Shown: piece after piece, positions 49,321 to 58,398 of the stretch
How positions within the stretch are numbered: the first letter of the stretch is position 1
Layout: each line of letters opens with the position of its first letter
Assembly (NCBI RefSeq): GCF_017114865.1
Contig: NZ_JADEYH010000006.1
Coordinates: 148,367-212,366 of the forward strand
From: Streptomyces verrucosisporus
Lineage (GTDB): Bacteria > Actinomycetota > Actinomycetes > Streptomycetales > Streptomycetaceae
Length of the DNA: 64,000 nucleotides
Reading direction: 5' to 3'
Notes under the pieces: generated by a model
Told to the model about the DNA's origin: nothing
Seen by the model: the letters and a program-made list of their open reading frames with translations, nothing else
Database searches by the model: none
Program-made: the position numbers and the translations under genes

Positions 49321-49792
49321 GCGCGCCACCTCCTTACGGGTCGTGGAGCCCGGCGATGGCCGCGGCCCCGCGGCGAGCGGGCCGAGGGGCGGCGGGCACG
49401 TTCCGCGCACCGCGGGCGGCGGAAGGGCTCCGGCCCCGGGGCCGACGGTGGCGCCGCCCGCCCCGGGGGACGTTCACACAAAAGCGGACTCTTCCAGTCC
49501 GCAAACTTGCCGGAGGTTAACAGCTTCTTCACGCCACTACGACCTACGATCCCCCTGGAGACAGGATGGGGTGAGTTATCCATTTTTCAGCAGATTCATC
49601 ACGAGATAGTCGAACATTCAACAACCGGTTTATCCTGTTTGCCGTGTCCTTACTGCCCGTTTGCATCCGCTTCTTTACAAGTCGCAAGTGCGACGTCAAG
49701 CTCTACGGCACGTAGTGGAGATCACCAACGGCGGCCCGTTCGATGCCGCTTCGTAACCATCGCCCCCCACGGCCGCGGGCCCCTGGCCCGGC
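49321..49792. other. Intergenic region with an AT-richer island and a terminator-like hairpin
   Basis: This 472-bp gap lies upstream of the symporter. From about 49500 to 49720 the base composition drops sharply compared with the chromosome, with runs such as TTATCCATTTTTC. At 49484-49502 there is GCGGACT-cttcc-AGTCCGC. Read on the minus strand, it is followed by CTTTTG, like an attenuator or terminator in the symporter leader. I see no tRNA and no convincing small gene. Confidence 0.6.
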
Positions 49793-50130
49793 TCACTCCT
49801 TCAGGTCGAACGAGCCGTGCCGGGGGCTCCCCGCCGCCCGGTAGGTGTTGATCGCCACCCCGGTGGAGGTCGTCCCGCCTCCCATCCGCTCCAGCGCGGC
49901 CGGCACGGCACCGCCGTCGAACAGGCGCTTGCCGCCGCCCAGGATCACCGGATAGGTCAGCAGGCGGTACTCGTCGATCAGGCCGTGCGCCATCAGGCTC
50001 CGAGCCAGGTTCCCGCTGCCGTGGATCTGCAGCTCGCCCTCCAGCCGCTCCCTGAGGGCCGCGACCTCCCGCACCGCGTCGCCCCCCCCAGCAGCGTGGA
50101 GTTGTGCCACCCGGCACTGTCCAGCGTCCG
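49793..50130 (-). pseudogene. RibD C-terminal / dihydrofolate-reductase-like protein, truncated and frameshifted
   Basis: The C-terminal half of a small reductase is clear: DAVREVAALRERLEGELQIH, then GSGNLARSLMAHGLIDEYRL and PVILGGGKRLF. The preceding conserved segment RTLDSAGWHNSTLLGG is present, but in another frame across eight Gs (Cs at 50082-50089 on the plus strand). Everything before it, including the N-terminal strand of the family, is absent. The gene is therefore truncated at the 5' end as well as frameshifted. Confidence 0.78.
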
Positions 50131-50159
50131 GTGACGGCCGTCAGGGTGAGGATGGGGAC

Positions 50160-50405
50160 ATGCTGCTGGCCGAAGTCGCCCAGGTCTCCCACCGCATCGC
50201 GCGGACCCCGTCGCGCACGGAGAAGGTCGCCCTGCTCGCCGCGCTGTTCCGCGAGGCCGGGCCCGAGGACGCCCCGGTCGTCATCACCTACCTGGCGGGC
50301 AGGCTCCCCCGGCGCAGAACGGGGATCGGCTGGAAGGCGCTGAGCCGGACCGTCCCCCCGGCGGAGGCCGACACCGTGGAGGCCGTGCTCGCCCTGGCCG
50401 GGTGA
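50160..50405 (+). pseudogene. N-terminal fragment of an ATP-dependent DNA ligase
   Basis: An 81-residue frame. MLLAEVAQVSHRIA, RTEKVALLAALFREA, then VITYLAGRLPRRRTGIGWKA is the opening of the N-terminal domain of LigB-type ATP-dependent ligases of about 500 residues. It ends at a stop after AVLALAG, before the adenylation domain and its catalytic lysine, so it cannot ligate. It lies head to head with the reductase remnant, and both seem to be leftovers of deletions. Confidence 0.72.
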
Positions 50406-50505
50406 GCGCTCCCGTCCCGCGGGGCCGGCTCCCGCGTAACCTGGACCGCAGCAGCACCTTCCGCGAAAGCCCGCCACCGCCGCCGCACTCAGGGAGGACC
50501 GCACC

Positions 50506-50970
50506 GTGACCGAACGCAAACCGCCCGGGATCGACTCCGAGACGTGGGCCGACCGGCAGATCCGCGAGGCGGCCGAACGCGGTGAGTTCGACGCCCTGCC
50601 GGGCATGGGCAGGCCGCTGCCCGACCTGGACCAGCCCTATGACGACCTGTGGTGGGTCAGGAAGAAGATGAGCCGCGAGGGGCTGTCCTACCTGCCACCC
50701 GCGCTCGCCCTGCGCAAGGAGGCGGAGGACGCCCTGGCCGCCGCCCGCCGGGCCCGCTCGGAGCCGGAGGTACGGCGGATCGTGGCGGGGATCAACGAGA
50801 GGATCCGCGCGGCGCTGCGGATGCCGCCGCCCGGCCCTCCACTGGGCCTGGAGCCCTTCGACGCCGAGGAGGTCGCGCGGGAGTGGCGCGAGGAGCGCGG
50901 GGACGGCCGGCCGCGCCCCGCCCGACCTCCCGGGAAGGGCCGGCCGCGGGCCCGGCCGGCGGATCGGTAG
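50506..50970 (+). CDS. DUF1992 (DnaJ homologue C28-like) domain protein
   Basis: A 154-residue protein with DRQIREAAERGEFDALPGMG at residues 16-35, the hallmark of DUF1992. WWVRKKMSREGLSYLPPALA follows. The C-terminal 35 residues are Pro/Arg/Gly-rich. There is no J domain, as usual for bacterial members. The GTG at 50506 follows AGGGAGG. The function is unknown. Confidence 0.85.
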   Translation: MTERKPPGIDSETWADRQIREAAERGEFDALPGMGRPLPDLDQPYDDLWWVRKKMSREGLSYLPPALALRKEAEDALAAARRARSEPEVRRIVAGINERIRAALRMPPPGPPLGLEPFDAEEVAREWREERGDGRPRPARPPGKGRPRARPADR

Positions 50971-50986
50971 CCGGGCCCGCGGCCGG
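50940..50986. terminator. Hairpin overlapping the DUF1992 stop codon
   Basis: Perfect 17-nt arms (50940-50956 and 50970-50986) enclose 13 nt that include the end of the DUF1992 gene. It sits between converging genes and can serve both. Confidence 0.7.
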
Positions 50987-51018
50987 GGTCCCTGGCTCCC
51001 AGGCGCGGTCGGATGCGG

Positions 51019-52476
51019 TCAGGCGCCCGTGCCGGGCTCCGGCGGCAGGGCGCCGTCGCGGACCACCTTCGCGTACCAGCGGGCGCTGGACTTGGGGATA
51101 CGCGTGCCGGTCGCGTAGTCCACGTACACCGCGCCGAAGCGCTTGCTGTAGCCGTATCCCCACTCGAAGTTGTCCAGCAGGGACCACAGGAAGTAGCCGC
51201 GCACGTCCGCCCCCGCCTCGATGGCCCGGTGCACCGCCGCCAGATGACCGTGGAGGTAGGAGATCCGCTGCGGGTCCAGCACACGGCCCTCGGGGTCGAC
51301 GTAGTCGTCGAAGGCCGCGCCGTTCTCGGTGATGACCACCGGCATGCCGGGGAAGTCGTCCCTGACCCGCAGCAGCAGGTCGTACATGCCGGTCGGGTCG
51401 ATCGTCCAGCCCATGGCCGTGGTCTCGCCGGGCGTGCGGTGGAAGGCGACGTCGCCGCCGCCCGGCCAGGGGCTGTGCTCGCTCGCGCCGTGCCCGTCGG
51501 CGTTGTGGGAGCCGGGGCCGGAGGCGGCGGAGACGAGGGTGGGGCTGTAGTAGTTGACGCCCAGGAAGTCCAGTGGCTGGTGGATGTCGGCCAGGTCGCC
51601 GTCCCTCACGAACGACCAGTCCGTCAGGTGCGCGGTGTCCCGCAGGACGTCCTGCGGGTACTCGCCGCGCAGCATGGGGCCGGTGAAGACCCGGTTGGCG
51701 ACGCCGTCGATGCGGCGTGCGGCGTCGGTGTCGGCGGGGTCACCGGTCAGGGGCCGCACGTGGTGGAGGTTGAGCGTGACGGAGGTCTGCGCTTCGGCCG
51801 GGAGGGCGGCGCGCAGGGCCTGGGTGCCCAGCCCGTGGGCGAGGTTGAGGTGGTGGGCGGCGCGCAGGGAGTCCGCCTGGTCGGTGCGGCCGGGGGCGTG
51901 GACGCCCGAGCCGTAGCCGAGGAAGGCCGAGCACCACGGCTCGTTGAGGGTGGTCCAGGTGCCCACCCGGTCGCCGAGCGCGCCGGCGACCAGCGAGGCG
52001 TACTCGGCGAACCGCTCGGCGGTGGCACGCTCCGGCCAGCCGCCGGCGTCCTCCAGCTCCTGCGGCAGGTCCCAGTGGTAGAGGGTGACGACGGGCTGGA
52101 TGCCCTTGTCCAGCAGCCCGTCCACCAGGCGGCTGTAGAAGTCCAGTCCCTCGCGGGAGGCGGGGCCGCCGCCGGGCTGGACGCGCGACCAGGAGACGGA
52201 GAACCGGTAGGCGCCCACCCCGAGGCCGGCCATGATCTCCAGGTCCTCGCGCCAGCGGTGGTAGTGGTCGCAGGCGGTGTCGCCGGTGTCGCCGTTGCGC
52301 GTCCTGCCCGGGGTGCGGGAGAAGGTGTCCCAGATGGAGGGGGTGCGGCCGCCCTCGGAGGCGGCGCCCTCGATCTGGTAGGCGGCGGTCGCGGTGCCCC
52401 ACAGGAAGCCGGGCGGGAACACCCGGGCGCTCCGGGTCGCCGGGGCGGGTTCGGCTGTACGGGATGCGGTGGCCAC
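51019..52476 (-). CDS. bglC: Intracellular beta-glucosidase, GH1
   Basis: A 485-residue enzyme without a signal peptide. [15 protein letters not shown] opens the barrel, the acid/base is Glu179 in TLNEP and the nucleophile Glu384 in [26 protein letters not shown] closes the active site. It hydrolyses imported cellobiose and cello-oligosaccharides to glucose. As the last gene after cebEFG, 121 bp downstream of cebG, it matches BglC. No CebR box of its own is seen, so it depends on the operon promoter. Confidence 0.94.
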   Translation of the reverse strand: MATASRTAEPAPATRSARVFPPGFLWGTATAAYQIEGAASEGGRTPSIWDTFSRTPGRTRNGDTGDTACDHYHRWREDLEIMAGLGVGAYRFSVSWSRVQPGGGPASREGLDFYSRLVDGLLDKGIQPVVTLYHWDLPQELEDAGGWPERATAERFAEYASLVAGALGDRVGTWTTLNEPWCSAFLGYGSGVHAPGRTDQADSLRAAHHLNLAHGLGTQALRAALPAEAQTSVTLNLHHVRPLTGDPADTDAARRIDGVANRVFTGPMLRGEYPQDVLRDTAHLTDWSFVRDGDLADIHQPLDFLGVNYYSPTLVSAASGPGSHNADGHGASEHSPWPGGGDVAFHRTPGETTAMGWTIDPTGMYDLLLRVRDDFPGMPVVITENGAAFDDYVDPEGRVLDPQRISYLHGHLAAVHRAIEAGADVRGYFLWSLLDNFEWGYGYSKRFGAVYVDYATGTRIPKSSARWYAKVVRDGALPPEPGTGA

Positions 52477-52597
52477 GAAGGTCCTTTCCGGATCGGTGGT
52501 GTCGAGGAGTGGGAGCAGGTGGTCGGGGGGGATCAGGTGGTCGGGGCCGGGAGACCCGGGACCGCGGGGTCGCCCGGGCCTTCCGGCCGGTGCCGTG

Positions 52598-53524
52598 TCA
52601 GCCCTTGACCGCGCCCTGCATGATGCCGCCGACGATCTGCTTGCCGAAGACGACGAACATCGCCAGCAGCGGCAGGGTGCCCAGCAGCGCGCCGGCCATG
52701 ATGAGCGACTGGTCGCGCACGTATCCCGCGCTGAGCTGGGTCAGGGCCACGGGGATCGTGGGGTTGGTCATGTCGAGCACGATGAAAGGCCAGAAGAAGT
52801 CGTTCCAGGCGTGCACGAAGGTGATCATGAAGACCACCGCCATCGCCGGGCGGGCGACCGGCAGGACGACGCTCCAGAAGATCCGCAGGCTGTGCGCGCC
52901 GTCCACGCGGCCGGCCTCGATGAGCTCGTCGGGCAGCGCCTCCAGCAGGTACTGCCGCATGAAGAACACGCCGACGGCGCTGACCAGGGTGGGGAAGATG
53001 ACGGCGGGCAGCTTCTGCCCCCAGCCCAGCTCGGTCATCATCATGAACAGCGGCACCACACTCAGTTGCGGCGGCACCATCATCGTGCCGATGACCAGCA
53101 TCAGCAGGATGTTGCGGCCGCGGAAGCGCAGTTTGGCGAAGGCGAAGCCGGCCAGGGTGGCGAAGAGGACGGTGGACAGGGCGATCGTCATGGCGACGAT
53201 GAGGCTGTTGACCAGCGCCGTGCCCATCGCCGCGTCCTCCCAGGCCGCCGAGAGGTTCTTCAGCAGGTTGGGGCCGGGGAGGAACGGCGGCGGGGTCTGG
53301 GAGACCCGGGTGTTGTCGGTGGAGGCCGCCACCATCGTCCAGTACAGCGGGAAGAGGGAGAGCAGCGCGGCCAGGGCGAGCAGCGCGTAGGCGACGGGCC
53401 CGGCCTTCCGCTGCTGGCCCGCCCTCGGGCGCAGGGACAGCCGGATACGGCGGCCGGCGGGCGCGACGGTGTCCGCGAGCGGCTCGGGTACGTCCGCCCG
53501 GGGGCGGGCGGTGTCGGTGGTCAT
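52598..53524 (-). CDS. cebG: Cello-oligosaccharide ABC transporter permease
   Basis: A 308-residue inner-membrane protein with six spans. The EAA loop that docks the ATPase appears as [20 protein letters not shown]. It pairs with CebF to form the channel. In known systems the ATPase MsiK is encoded elsewhere, and no ATPase gene is present here. The start is the ATG at 53524. The CebF stop is 18 bp upstream. Confidence 0.92.
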   Translation of the reverse strand: MTTDTARPRADVPEPLADTVAPAGRRIRLSLRPRAGQQRKAGPVAYALLALAALLSLFPLYWTMVAASTDNTRVSQTPPPFLPGPNLLKNLSAAWEDAAMGTALVNSLIVAMTIALSTVLFATLAGFAFAKLRFRGRNILLMLVIGTMMVPPQLSVVPLFMMMTELGWGQKLPAVIFPTLVSAVGVFFMRQYLLEALPDELIEAGRVDGAHSLRIFWSVVLPVARPAMAVVFMITFVHAWNDFFWPFIVLDMTNPTIPVALTQLSAGYVRDQSLIMAGALLGTLPLLAMFVVFGKQIVGGIMQGAVKG

Positions 53525-53542
53525 CGGATTACCGCTCCCTGG

Positions 53543-54559
53543 TCAGGACGTGCGGGACTTGACGCGCTTGACGACGCGTTGCAGTACGAAGGCGAGGATG
53601 AGCAGGAGGAACATCGCCCAGGCGACCGTGGCGGCCCGTCCCATCTCGTAGTTCTTCCAGCCCTCCTCGTACAGCAGCAGGCCGAGCGTCTGGTACTGGT
53701 TGTCCGCTCCGCCGCTGACGCCGTTCGGTCCCTGGCCGAAGATCAGCGGCTCACCGAAGAGCTGGGTGGCTCCGATGGTGGACAGCACGATGGTGAAGAC
53801 GATCGTGGAGCGGATGCCGGGGACGGTGACCTTGGTGAACTGCTGCCAGCGCGAGGCGCCGTCGATGGCCGCCGCCTCGTACCGCTCCTGCGGAATGGCC
53901 TGCATCGCGGCCAGGTACAGCAGGGCGTTGTAGCCGGTCCAGCGCCAGATCACGATGGAGGAGATCGCGAACTGGGCGGGCCACTTGCTGCTTTCCCAGT
54001 CGACGTTGTCGACCCCGAACAGGCTCAGGAACCAGTTGATCATTCCGAAGTCGCGCTCGAAGAGCATGGTGAACACCAGCGCGGCGGCGCCGATCGAGGT
54101 GGCGTAGGGCGTCAGGGCGGCGACCCGGAAGAACGCCGATCCCTTCAGCTTGTAGTTCAGCAGGTGAGCCAGGCCGAGGGCCATCAGCAGCTGCGGGACG
54201 GTGGAGATCACGCCGATGGTGAAGGTGTTCGCCAGCGCGTTCCAGAAGCGGTCGTCCTGCCAGAGCTGCGAGTAGTTCCCGAAGCCCTCCCACTCCATGA
54301 TGTCCATGGTCGCCAGCTCCACGTCGTGGAGGGAGATCCAGGCCGTGTAGAGCAGCGGGTAGAGGCTGAAGGCGCCGAAGACGACGAAGAAGGGGGCGAC
54401 GAACGCGTAGGGGGCCGCCTTGATGTCGAAGCGGTGCAGGAGGGTGCTCCACGGCCGCCGGGGACGTGCGCCCTTCCGGTCGTCGGGGCTCTCCTTGGTG
54501 GGGCCGGCCGGTCCGCTCTGCGGCCCGCCGAGGCCGGATGCCGGGGTGGAGGTGGCCAC
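53543..54559 (-). CDS. cebF: Cello-oligosaccharide ABC transporter permease
   Basis: A 338-residue inner-membrane protein with six spans and a hydrophilic N-terminus of about 45 residues. The EAA loop reads QAIPQERYEAAAIDGASRWQ. It is preceded by cebE with 110 bp between them, which contain a stable hairpin, and followed closely by cebG. The GTG at 54559 follows GGAAGGAAG. Confidence 0.92.
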   Translation of the reverse strand: MATSTPASGLGGPQSGPAGPTKESPDDRKGARPRRPWSTLLHRFDIKAAPYAFVAPFFVVFGAFSLYPLLYTAWISLHDVELATMDIMEWEGFGNYSQLWQDDRFWNALANTFTIGVISTVPQLLMALGLAHLLNYKLKGSAFFRVAALTPYATSIGAAALVFTMLFERDFGMINWFLSLFGVDNVDWESSKWPAQFAISSIVIWRWTGYNALLYLAAMQAIPQERYEAAAIDGASRWQQFTKVTVPGIRSTIVFTIVLSTIGATQLFGEPLIFGQGPNGVSGGADNQYQTLGLLLYEEGWKNYEMGRAATVAWAMFLLLILAFVLQRVVKRVKSRTS

Positions 54560-54603
54560 GGAGGGCTTCCTTCCTGGGAGTGCTTGTTGGGAGGCAGTGG
54601 GGA

Positions 54604-54650
54604 CGGGGCCCCGGCGGCCGCACGGGGAGGCGGTGGCCGCCGGGGCCCCG
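54604..54650 (-). other. Stable hairpin between cebE and cebF
   Basis: Perfect 16-nt arms (CGGGGCCCCGGCGGCC and its complement) enclose 15 nt in the cebE-cebF gap. In binding-protein operons such a structure often protects or partly terminates the upstream message, so the binding protein is made in excess over permeases. That role is inferred here. Confidence 0.65.
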
Positions 54651-54669
54651 GGTTGCCCCGGGAGGGGTG

Positions 54670-55968
54670 TCAGTCGACGGCCTTCCTGATGCGCTCGTCG
54701 GTGGTCTCCCAGGCCTCGGCCGGGCTCTTGCCCTGCTCGACGAGCTGGAGGCCCTGGGAGAAGGTGTCCTTGATGGTGCCGTCCTTGGGGCCGAGCACCT
54801 GCTCGTCGGGGATGTCCTGGGCGGCCGCGCCGAAGACCTCACCGATCGGGGCGTTGTTGAAGTACTCGGACTCCGCCCCGGTCACCGCCGGGGACTCAAG
54901 GGCCTTCGCGGAGGAGGGGAAGTTGCCGATCTCCTTGAAGATGTGCTCCTGCTGCTCCGGCGCGGTCAGCCAGGCCACCAGCTTCTTGGCCTCCTCCTTC
55001 ACGGGGCTGTTCTCCATGACGCCGAGGAAGGAGCCTCCCCAGTTGGCGCCCTTGGGGGCCTTGGCCACGTCCCACTTGCCCTTGTTGGCCTCGCCGGCCT
55101 TCTCGCTGATGTGGGCGAGCATCCAGGCCGGGCAGACGGTGGTGGCGAAGCTGCTGTTGGCCAGGCCGGGGTCCCAGCCGGGCTGGAACTGGCGGAGTTT
55201 GGCGGTCAGTCCGTCCCTGGCCGCTCCGGTGGCCAGCTCCCAGGCGTCCTTGATGGCCGGGTTGTCCTGGTAGATCAGCTTGCCGCTCTTGTCGTAGAAC
55301 TGCTCGGAGCTGCCGTAGATCATGGCGTTGAACAGGCCGCTGGCGCTGTCCAGATAGGCGGCGTCGCCCTTGAAGTTCTTCTTGAAGTCCTTGCCGACCT
55401 CGACGTACTTCGACCAGTCGCCGTCCCAGAGTGCGGCGACCTCCTCCCGGTCGGCGGGCAGTCCCGCCTCCTCGAACATGTCCTTGCGGTAGCAGACCGC
55501 CATCGGGCCGATGTCCGTGCCCAGGCCGATCACCCTGCCGTCGCCGGTGGTGACCTGGCTCTGCTTCCAGGGCAGGAAGTGGTCGGTGTCCGGAACGCCG
55601 GAGAGGTCGGCGAACCTGTCGGCCCGGGTGTCGGCGAGTTCCTTGGCTCGGCCGACCTCTATGCCCTGGATGTCCTTGAGGCCGCTGCCGGCGGCCAGCC
55701 GGGTCTGCAGCGCGGTGTAGTACGTCTGCTCGTCGCCGGCTATCTCGGCCTTGATGACGACGTCCGGGTTCTCCTCCATGTACTTCTCGAGGAGACCGGT
55801 CTCCTTGATGCCCATGACACCGAACAGCCCCATGGTGATGACGGTCTTCCCGTCCTCGGTCTTTCCGTCGCTGTCGCCGCCGCCCGAACAGCCCGCCACG
55901 AGCGTGAGGGCGGCGACCGACGCGGCGGCCACGACTCTTGTACCGAACAGCTTGCGGGCCCTGCCCAT
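54670..55968 (-). CDS. cebE: Cello-oligosaccharide-binding lipoprotein
   Basis: A 432-residue lipoprotein. The signal peptide ends with the lipobox LVAGC, with Cys27 as the lipid site, followed by a Gly/Ser/Asp-rich tether. The rest is an extracellular solute-binding protein (family 1 type). It captures cellobiose and longer cellodextrins for CebFG. AAGGAGG precedes the ATG at 55968 with ideal spacing. Two CebR boxes lie 72-107 bp upstream. Confidence 0.93.
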   Translation of the reverse strand: MGRARKLFGTRVVAAASVAALTLVAGCSGGGDSDGKTEDGKTVITMGLFGVMGIKETGLLEKYMEENPDVVIKAEIAGDEQTYYTALQTRLAAGSGLKDIQGIEVGRAKELADTRADRFADLSGVPDTDHFLPWKQSQVTTGDGRVIGLGTDIGPMAVCYRKDMFEEAGLPADREEVAALWDGDWSKYVEVGKDFKKNFKGDAAYLDSASGLFNAMIYGSSEQFYDKSGKLIYQDNPAIKDAWELATGAARDGLTAKLRQFQPGWDPGLANSSFATTVCPAWMLAHISEKAGEANKGKWDVAKAPKGANWGGSFLGVMENSPVKEEAKKLVAWLTAPEQQEHIFKEIGNFPSSAKALESPAVTGAESEYFNNAPIGEVFGAAAQDIPDEQVLGPKDGTIKDTFSQGLQLVEQGKSPAEAWETTDERIRKAVD

Positions 55969-56039
55969 GGCGTCCTCCTTGCGGGCGGCGACGGAAATCA
56001 CCGCGGTACGGCCCCGACGGGCCGCACGGGCCCGGCGGG

Positions 56040-56053
56040 TGGAATCGTTCCCA
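56040..56053. promoter_or_regulatory. CebR box 1 (imperfect)
   Basis: TGGAATCGTTCCCA matches the CebR consensus TGGGAGCGCTCCCA at 11 of 14 positions. It lies between cebE and cebR, 8 bp from the stronger box. Confidence 0.7.
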
Positions 56054-56061
56054 CTCGAAGG

Positions 56062-56075
56062 TGGGAGCGTTCCCA
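56062..56075. promoter_or_regulatory. CebR box 2
   Basis: TGGGAGCGTTCCCA matches the CebR consensus at 13 of 14 positions. Repressor bound here should block the cebEFG-bglC promoter and be released by cellobiose or cellotriose, as established in Streptomyces. Confidence 0.88.
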
Positions 56076-56254
56076 TCAGGTTGTGGAAGACTGTCCTCAG
56101 GAACGGGCGCTGTCAAGGACGGGGACAGGATCCGTTGCCTGCCGAGGCCCTTCGCGAGCACCGGCGCCACACCGGTCGCCACACGGCCGTCTGGCACAAT
56201 GCGCTGGTGAGCGCCGTGCGCGGCGTGATGGAGGCAGAAGGAGGCGGGTACGCC

Positions 56255-57271
56255 ATGGGGGCCACTCGGCGGCCGACCATCAAGACCGTGGCCGCCCGGG
56301 CCGGGGTGGGGCGCACCACCGTCTCCCGAGTCCTCAACGGCTCCGCCCTGGTCAGCGACGCGGCCCGGCAGGCGGTGCAGACGGCGATCGCCGAACTGGG
56401 CTACGTGCCCAACTCCGTGGCGCGGTCGCTGGTGACCAGCAGGACCGACTCCATCGCCCTGGTGATACCCGAGTCGGAGAGCCGGCTGGGTTCGGAGCCC
56501 TACTTCTCCGCCGTGATCCGCGGGGTGAGCAACGGCCTGGCCGGCACCCAGATCCAGCTGCTGCTCACCCTGGTCCGCGACCAGCGGGAGATGGACCAGC
56601 TCACCCGCTTCCTCACCGCGCGCCGGGTGGACGGCGTACTGCTGGTCTCGGTGCACCGCGACGACCCGCTGCCCGGCCTGCTGGAGGAGCTCGGTCTGCC
56701 GACCGTTCTGGCCGGGCGCCGCTCCCCGGCCGAGCCGCTGCACCATGTGCACTCGGACAACATCGGAGGGGCGCGCGACGCGGTGCGCCACCTGATCGAG
56801 CGCGGGCGGGGCGAGATCGCGACCATCACCGGCCCGCCGGACATGGATGTGGCCGACAGCCGTCTGCGGGGCTGGCGGGACGCGCTGGAGGAGGCCGGAC
56901 GGGAGTCCGGCGGGGAGCTGGTCGCCCCCGCCGACTTCACCGAGGAGGGCGGACGCTCCGCCATGCGCGGGCTGCTGGAGCGCCGTCCCCGGCTGGACGC
57001 GGTCTTCGCCGCCTCCGACGTGATGGCGGCTGGCGCCCTGGCCGAACTGCGCCGCCAGGGGCGGCGGGTGCCGGACGACGTGGCGGTGGTGGGCTTCGAC
57101 GACTCGATCGTCGCCCGGCACACCGACCCGCCGCTGACCACCGTTCGGCAGCCGGTCGAGGAGATCGGGCGGACGATCACCGAGCTGCTGCTGCGGGAGA
57201 TCGGCGAACCCGGCGGTGCGCGGCGGCACAAGGTGCTCCCCACCTCCCTCGTCGTCCGCGACTCCGCCTGA
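56255..57271 (+). CDS. cebR: LacI-family cellulose-utilisation repressor
   Basis: A 338-residue LacI/GalR regulator. The HTH is IKTVAARAGVGRTTVSRVLN and the hinge helix lies near SVARSLVT. A periplasmic-binding-like effector domain of about 275 residues follows. Position and boxes identify CebR. Several starts are possible, and I chose the ATG at 56255 after AGGAGG. An ATG at 56228 would add nine residues. CebR also governs thaxtomin-type virulence in plant pathogens, but no such genes are in this window. Confidence 0.92.
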   Translation: MGATRRPTIKTVAARAGVGRTTVSRVLNGSALVSDAARQAVQTAIAELGYVPNSVARSLVTSRTDSIALVIPESESRLGSEPYFSAVIRGVSNGLAGTQIQLLLTLVRDQREMDQLTRFLTARRVDGVLLVSVHRDDPLPGLLEELGLPTVLAGRRSPAEPLHHVHSDNIGGARDAVRHLIERGRGEIATITGPPDMDVADSRLRGWRDALEEAGRESGGELVAPADFTEEGGRSAMRGLLERRPRLDAVFAASDVMAAGALAELRRQGRRVPDDVAVVGFDDSIVARHTDPPLTTVRQPVEEIGRTITELLLREIGEPGGARRHKVLPTSLVVRDSA

Positions 57272-57496
57272 CGCCGTCCGCCCGCGGCTCGGCGGCCTTC
57301 CCCGCTTCCGCTCAACCGGCTTCGGGATCAGGGGAGTTGTCGCCGACCGGGCCACCGGGGCGCGCTGCGGAAAGCGGTCGGCGAGTGTTCGTCTTTCCGC
57401 AGCGAGGAGGGGCCGTGCCTGGCAGCATGGGCCCCACTCGGCGGGTGCCGCCCCAATCTCGACACATCTCCCAGGCGGAAGGTTGTGAAGGCCCGG

Positions 57497-58312
57497 ATGA
57501 ACCAGTCCAGGGAACCCCTCACCAGCAAGATCGACGTCACCGTCCCCACGGCCGCACGCATGTACGACTACTACCTGGGTGGCAAGAACAACTACGCCGT
57601 CGACCGGGAGGCGGCCGAGAAACTGCTGGAGGTCGTCCCCAGCACCCAGGCGCTGGCGCTCAACAACCGCCGCTTCCTGCAGCGCGCGGTGCGTGTCCTG
57701 GCCCGGGACTACGGGATCCGGCAGTTCATAGACCACGGCTCCGGCCTGCCCACCCAGGACAACGTCCACCAGGTCGCGCAGCGGGTGGACCCCGATGCGC
57801 GCGTGGTCTACGTGGACAACGACCCGATCGTGCTGGCCCACGGCCGCGCGCTGCTGGCGGAGAACGAGAACACCACCGTCATCCAGGCGGACATGTGCGA
57901 CACCGACGGCGTCCTCGACCACCCGGACACCGCCCGGCTGATCGACTTCGACCGTCCCGTCGCCGCCCTGTTCAACTCCGTCTTCCACTGCGTTCCCGAC
58001 TCCGCGGACCCGGCCGGCGTGGTCAAGCGCGTGGCCGACCGGCTGGCGCCGGGGAGCTTCTTCGTGATCTGCCAGCTGGTCAGCGAGGACGCCGGGACGC
58101 GCAGGTCCGTGACCGAGTTCATGGACAGGAGCACCGGGGGCAACTGGGGCAGGGTCAGGGAGCCGCACGAGGTCGAGCGGTTCTTCGACGGGCTGGAGAT
58201 CCTCGAGCCCGGTCTGGTGGAGGTCTCCACCTGGCGCCCGGACTCCGACGTGGGGCCCAGGCAGCGCACGTGGGAGTGGCAGGAGTTCGGAGGCGTCGCC
58301 CGTATGCCCTGA
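57497..58312 (+). CDS. SAM-dependent methyltransferase, DUF574 family
   Basis: A protein of about 271 residues. TAARMYDYYLGGKNNYAVDR is the family signature and FIDHGSGLPTQDNVHQVAQ holds the SAM loop. VVYVDNDPIVLAHGRALL follows. DUF574 proteins are abundant in streptomycetes, often near DUF397 and XRE genes, and their substrates are unknown. The start could also be the GTG at 57485. It converges on the XRE gene across a strong terminator. Confidence 0.88.
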   Translation: MNQSREPLTSKIDVTVPTAARMYDYYLGGKNNYAVDREAAEKLLEVVPSTQALALNNRRFLQRAVRVLARDYGIRQFIDHGSGLPTQDNVHQVAQRVDPDARVVYVDNDPIVLAHGRALLAENENTTVIQADMCDTDGVLDHPDTARLIDFDRPVAALFNSVFHCVPDSADPAGVVKRVADRLAPGSFFVICQLVSEDAGTRRSVTEFMDRSTGGNWGRVREPHEVERFFDGLEILEPGLVEVSTWRPDSDVGPRQRTWEWQEFGGVARMP

Positions 58313-58330
58313 GGCCTGCCGCCGGGCCGC

Positions 58331-58370
58331 GTGCGGGGCCGCCCTCCTCCGGGAGAGGGCGGCCCCGCAC
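58331..58370. terminator. Bidirectional terminator hairpin
   Basis: Perfect 16-nt arms (GTGCGGGGCCGCCCTC and its complement) with an 8-nt loop lie between the converging methyltransferase and XRE genes. Confidence 0.85.
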
Positions 58371-58398
58371 GGATGAACGGGGCGCTCCCGCCCCGTGT

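Noticed and set aside
49500..49720. A tRNA or attachment site in the AT-richer island
   Set aside because: I could not find a cloverleaf, CCA-end context or a repeated core in the island.
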